A stretch of DNA of 13,451 nucleotides from JAZRUY01 sp045598845 (GTDB lineage: Bacteria > Verrucomicrobiota > Lentisphaeria > Victivallales > Victivallaceae): the NCBI GenBank assembly GCA_045598845.1, contig JAZRUY010000091.1:1-13451 (forward strand), in the 5' to 3' direction. The position numbers and the translations under genes were made by a program. This document shows, piece after piece, positions 12,629-13,451 of this stretch; within the stretch, counting starts at the first letter, position 1, and each line of letters starts with the position of its first letter. The notes under the pieces are model-generated. The model worked only from the letters and a program-made list of their open reading frames with translations, did no database searches and had not been told where the DNA came from.

Positions 12629-13451
12629 ACCACTCTGCAAAGTTGACCAGTTTGAGGCGGCTCTTCATCATTGGGATCATAAAAACTTCCACAAGTTGAC
12701 CACTCTGCAAAGTTGACCAGTTTGAGGCGGGAGCAAGTCTCACCTTTTCCGAGTGTTGCTAAACGAGTTGACCACTCTGCAAAGTTGACCAGTTTGAGGC
12801 GGCGCTGAAAGAGATATATCGGAATGACGCATGCATGTTGACCACTCTGCAAAGTTGACCAGTTTGAGGCGGGCCTACGGTGATGTTGCCGGTCATGGAC
12901 TTAATTGTTGACCACTCTGCAAAGTTGACCAGTTTGAGGCGGCGGGCGAAGTGCTCTTTCCACTGTTCGGCGGTGGGGTTGACCACTCTGCAAAGTTGAC
13001 CAGTTTGAGGCGGTCATTTCCCGTATTCCGTCAGTAAATCTCCGGTAGGTTGACCACTCTGCAAAGTTGACCAGTTTGAGGCGGCAGAACGTAACCGGAA
13101 ATCACAACACCAGCACGATGTTGACCACTCTGCAAAGTTGACCAGTTTGAGGCGGCCAGTCGTCACCTACGTATAGACCTTGCACCAGCATGTTGACCAC
13201 TCTGCAAAGTTGACCAGTTTGAGGCGGATTTATCCTCCGTGAAGTGAAATATCGTGCTGTAGTTGACCACTCTGCAAAGTTGACCAGTTTGAGGCGGAAC
13301 AAACGGTGAGACAAATCCACATCAGACCAACGGTTGACCACTCTGCAAAGTTGACCAGTTTGAGGCGGATTGATCTTACTCTCTGCCTTCCTCCGCAGAA
13401 CGTTGACCACTCTGCAAAGTTGACCAGTTTGAGGCGGCAATTATCCCTTAC
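12625..13451 (+). CRISPR. CRISPR array, type V-B, at least 12 repeats
   Basis: Twelve identical 36-base repeats start at 12625, 12695, 12767, 12837, 12907, 12978, 13049, 13120, 13192, 13262, 13333 and 13402. The repeat begins GTTGACCACTCTGC and ends CAGTTTGAGGCGG. The eleven full spacers are 34, 36, 34, 34, 34, 35, 35, 35, 36, 34 and 33 bases; a twelfth is cut by the window edge after 14 bases, so the array continues. All spacers differ and I saw no match to the rest of the window. No degenerate terminal repeat is visible, so the distal end is not reached. The octamer GTTGACCA occurs twice within each repeat (positions 1-8 and 18-25). Plus-strand transcription is favoured by the tracrRNA analysis but not proven. 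Confidence 0.97.

Noticed and set aside
12601..13440. Minus-strand open frames repeating PPQTGQLCRVVN and LKLVNFAEWST
   Set aside because: These are translations of the CRISPR repeat in different frames, not a repeat protein.

Overview
The window looks like a piece of the chromosome of an anaerobic or microaerophilic bacterium. Four GC-rich housekeeping genes come first, followed by a more AT-rich, complete type V-B CRISPR-Cas locus. A rubrerythrin-type gene suggests an oxygen-avoiding lifestyle. The large effector resembles, from memory, the Cas12b of Opitutaceae/Verrucomicrobia more than the Alicyclobacillus type. A PVC-group host (Lentisphaerota or Verrucomicrobiota) is therefore plausible, but this is inference only.

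Layout. 2-256: 3' end of a rubrerythrin-family gene (+), closed by a strong hairpin terminator at 275-304 that also faces ligA. 307-2211: NAD-dependent DNA ligase LigA (-). 2212-2415: intergenic region with divergent promoters. 2416-3420: aspartate-semialdehyde dehydrogenase (+), followed after 26 bases by leucyl-tRNA synthetase leuS (3447-6005, +), probably one operon, ending in a terminator at 6029-6061. 6062-6412: non-coding junction in which composition changes from host-like to AT-richer; it holds a GC-rich hairpin, a weak promoter candidate and small palindromes. 6413-10393: cas12b (GTG start). 10401-12044: cas4-cas1 fusion, whose true start may be an ACG at 10383. 12046-12336: cas2. 12337-12624: a 288-base non-coding stretch that I read as promoter, tracrRNA, terminator and array leader. 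12625 to the window end: a CRISPR array of at least 12 identical 36-base repeats and 11 complete spacers of 33-36 bases, running off the window.

How the parts fit. Cas4-Cas1 and Cas2 would select and insert new spacers at the leader end (near 12625). Cas12b, guided by crRNA paired with tracrRNA, would cut matching invader DNA with its single RuvC site (D724, E1055, D1189). The most informative new observation is the predicted tracrRNA. A sigma70-like promoter starts 2 bases after the cas2 stop. The transcript would carry two separate anti-repeat segments, CCGCC (12400-12404) and a 17-base block (12427-12443), flanking a hairpin, with a terminator-like element near 12522-12566. Its layout recalls the bipartite repeat-antirepeat pairing of known Cas12b guides. 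Other points of interest are a perfect 14-bp palindrome across the leader-repeat junction, an internal direct duplication in the repeat, and the likely ACG start of cas4-cas1.
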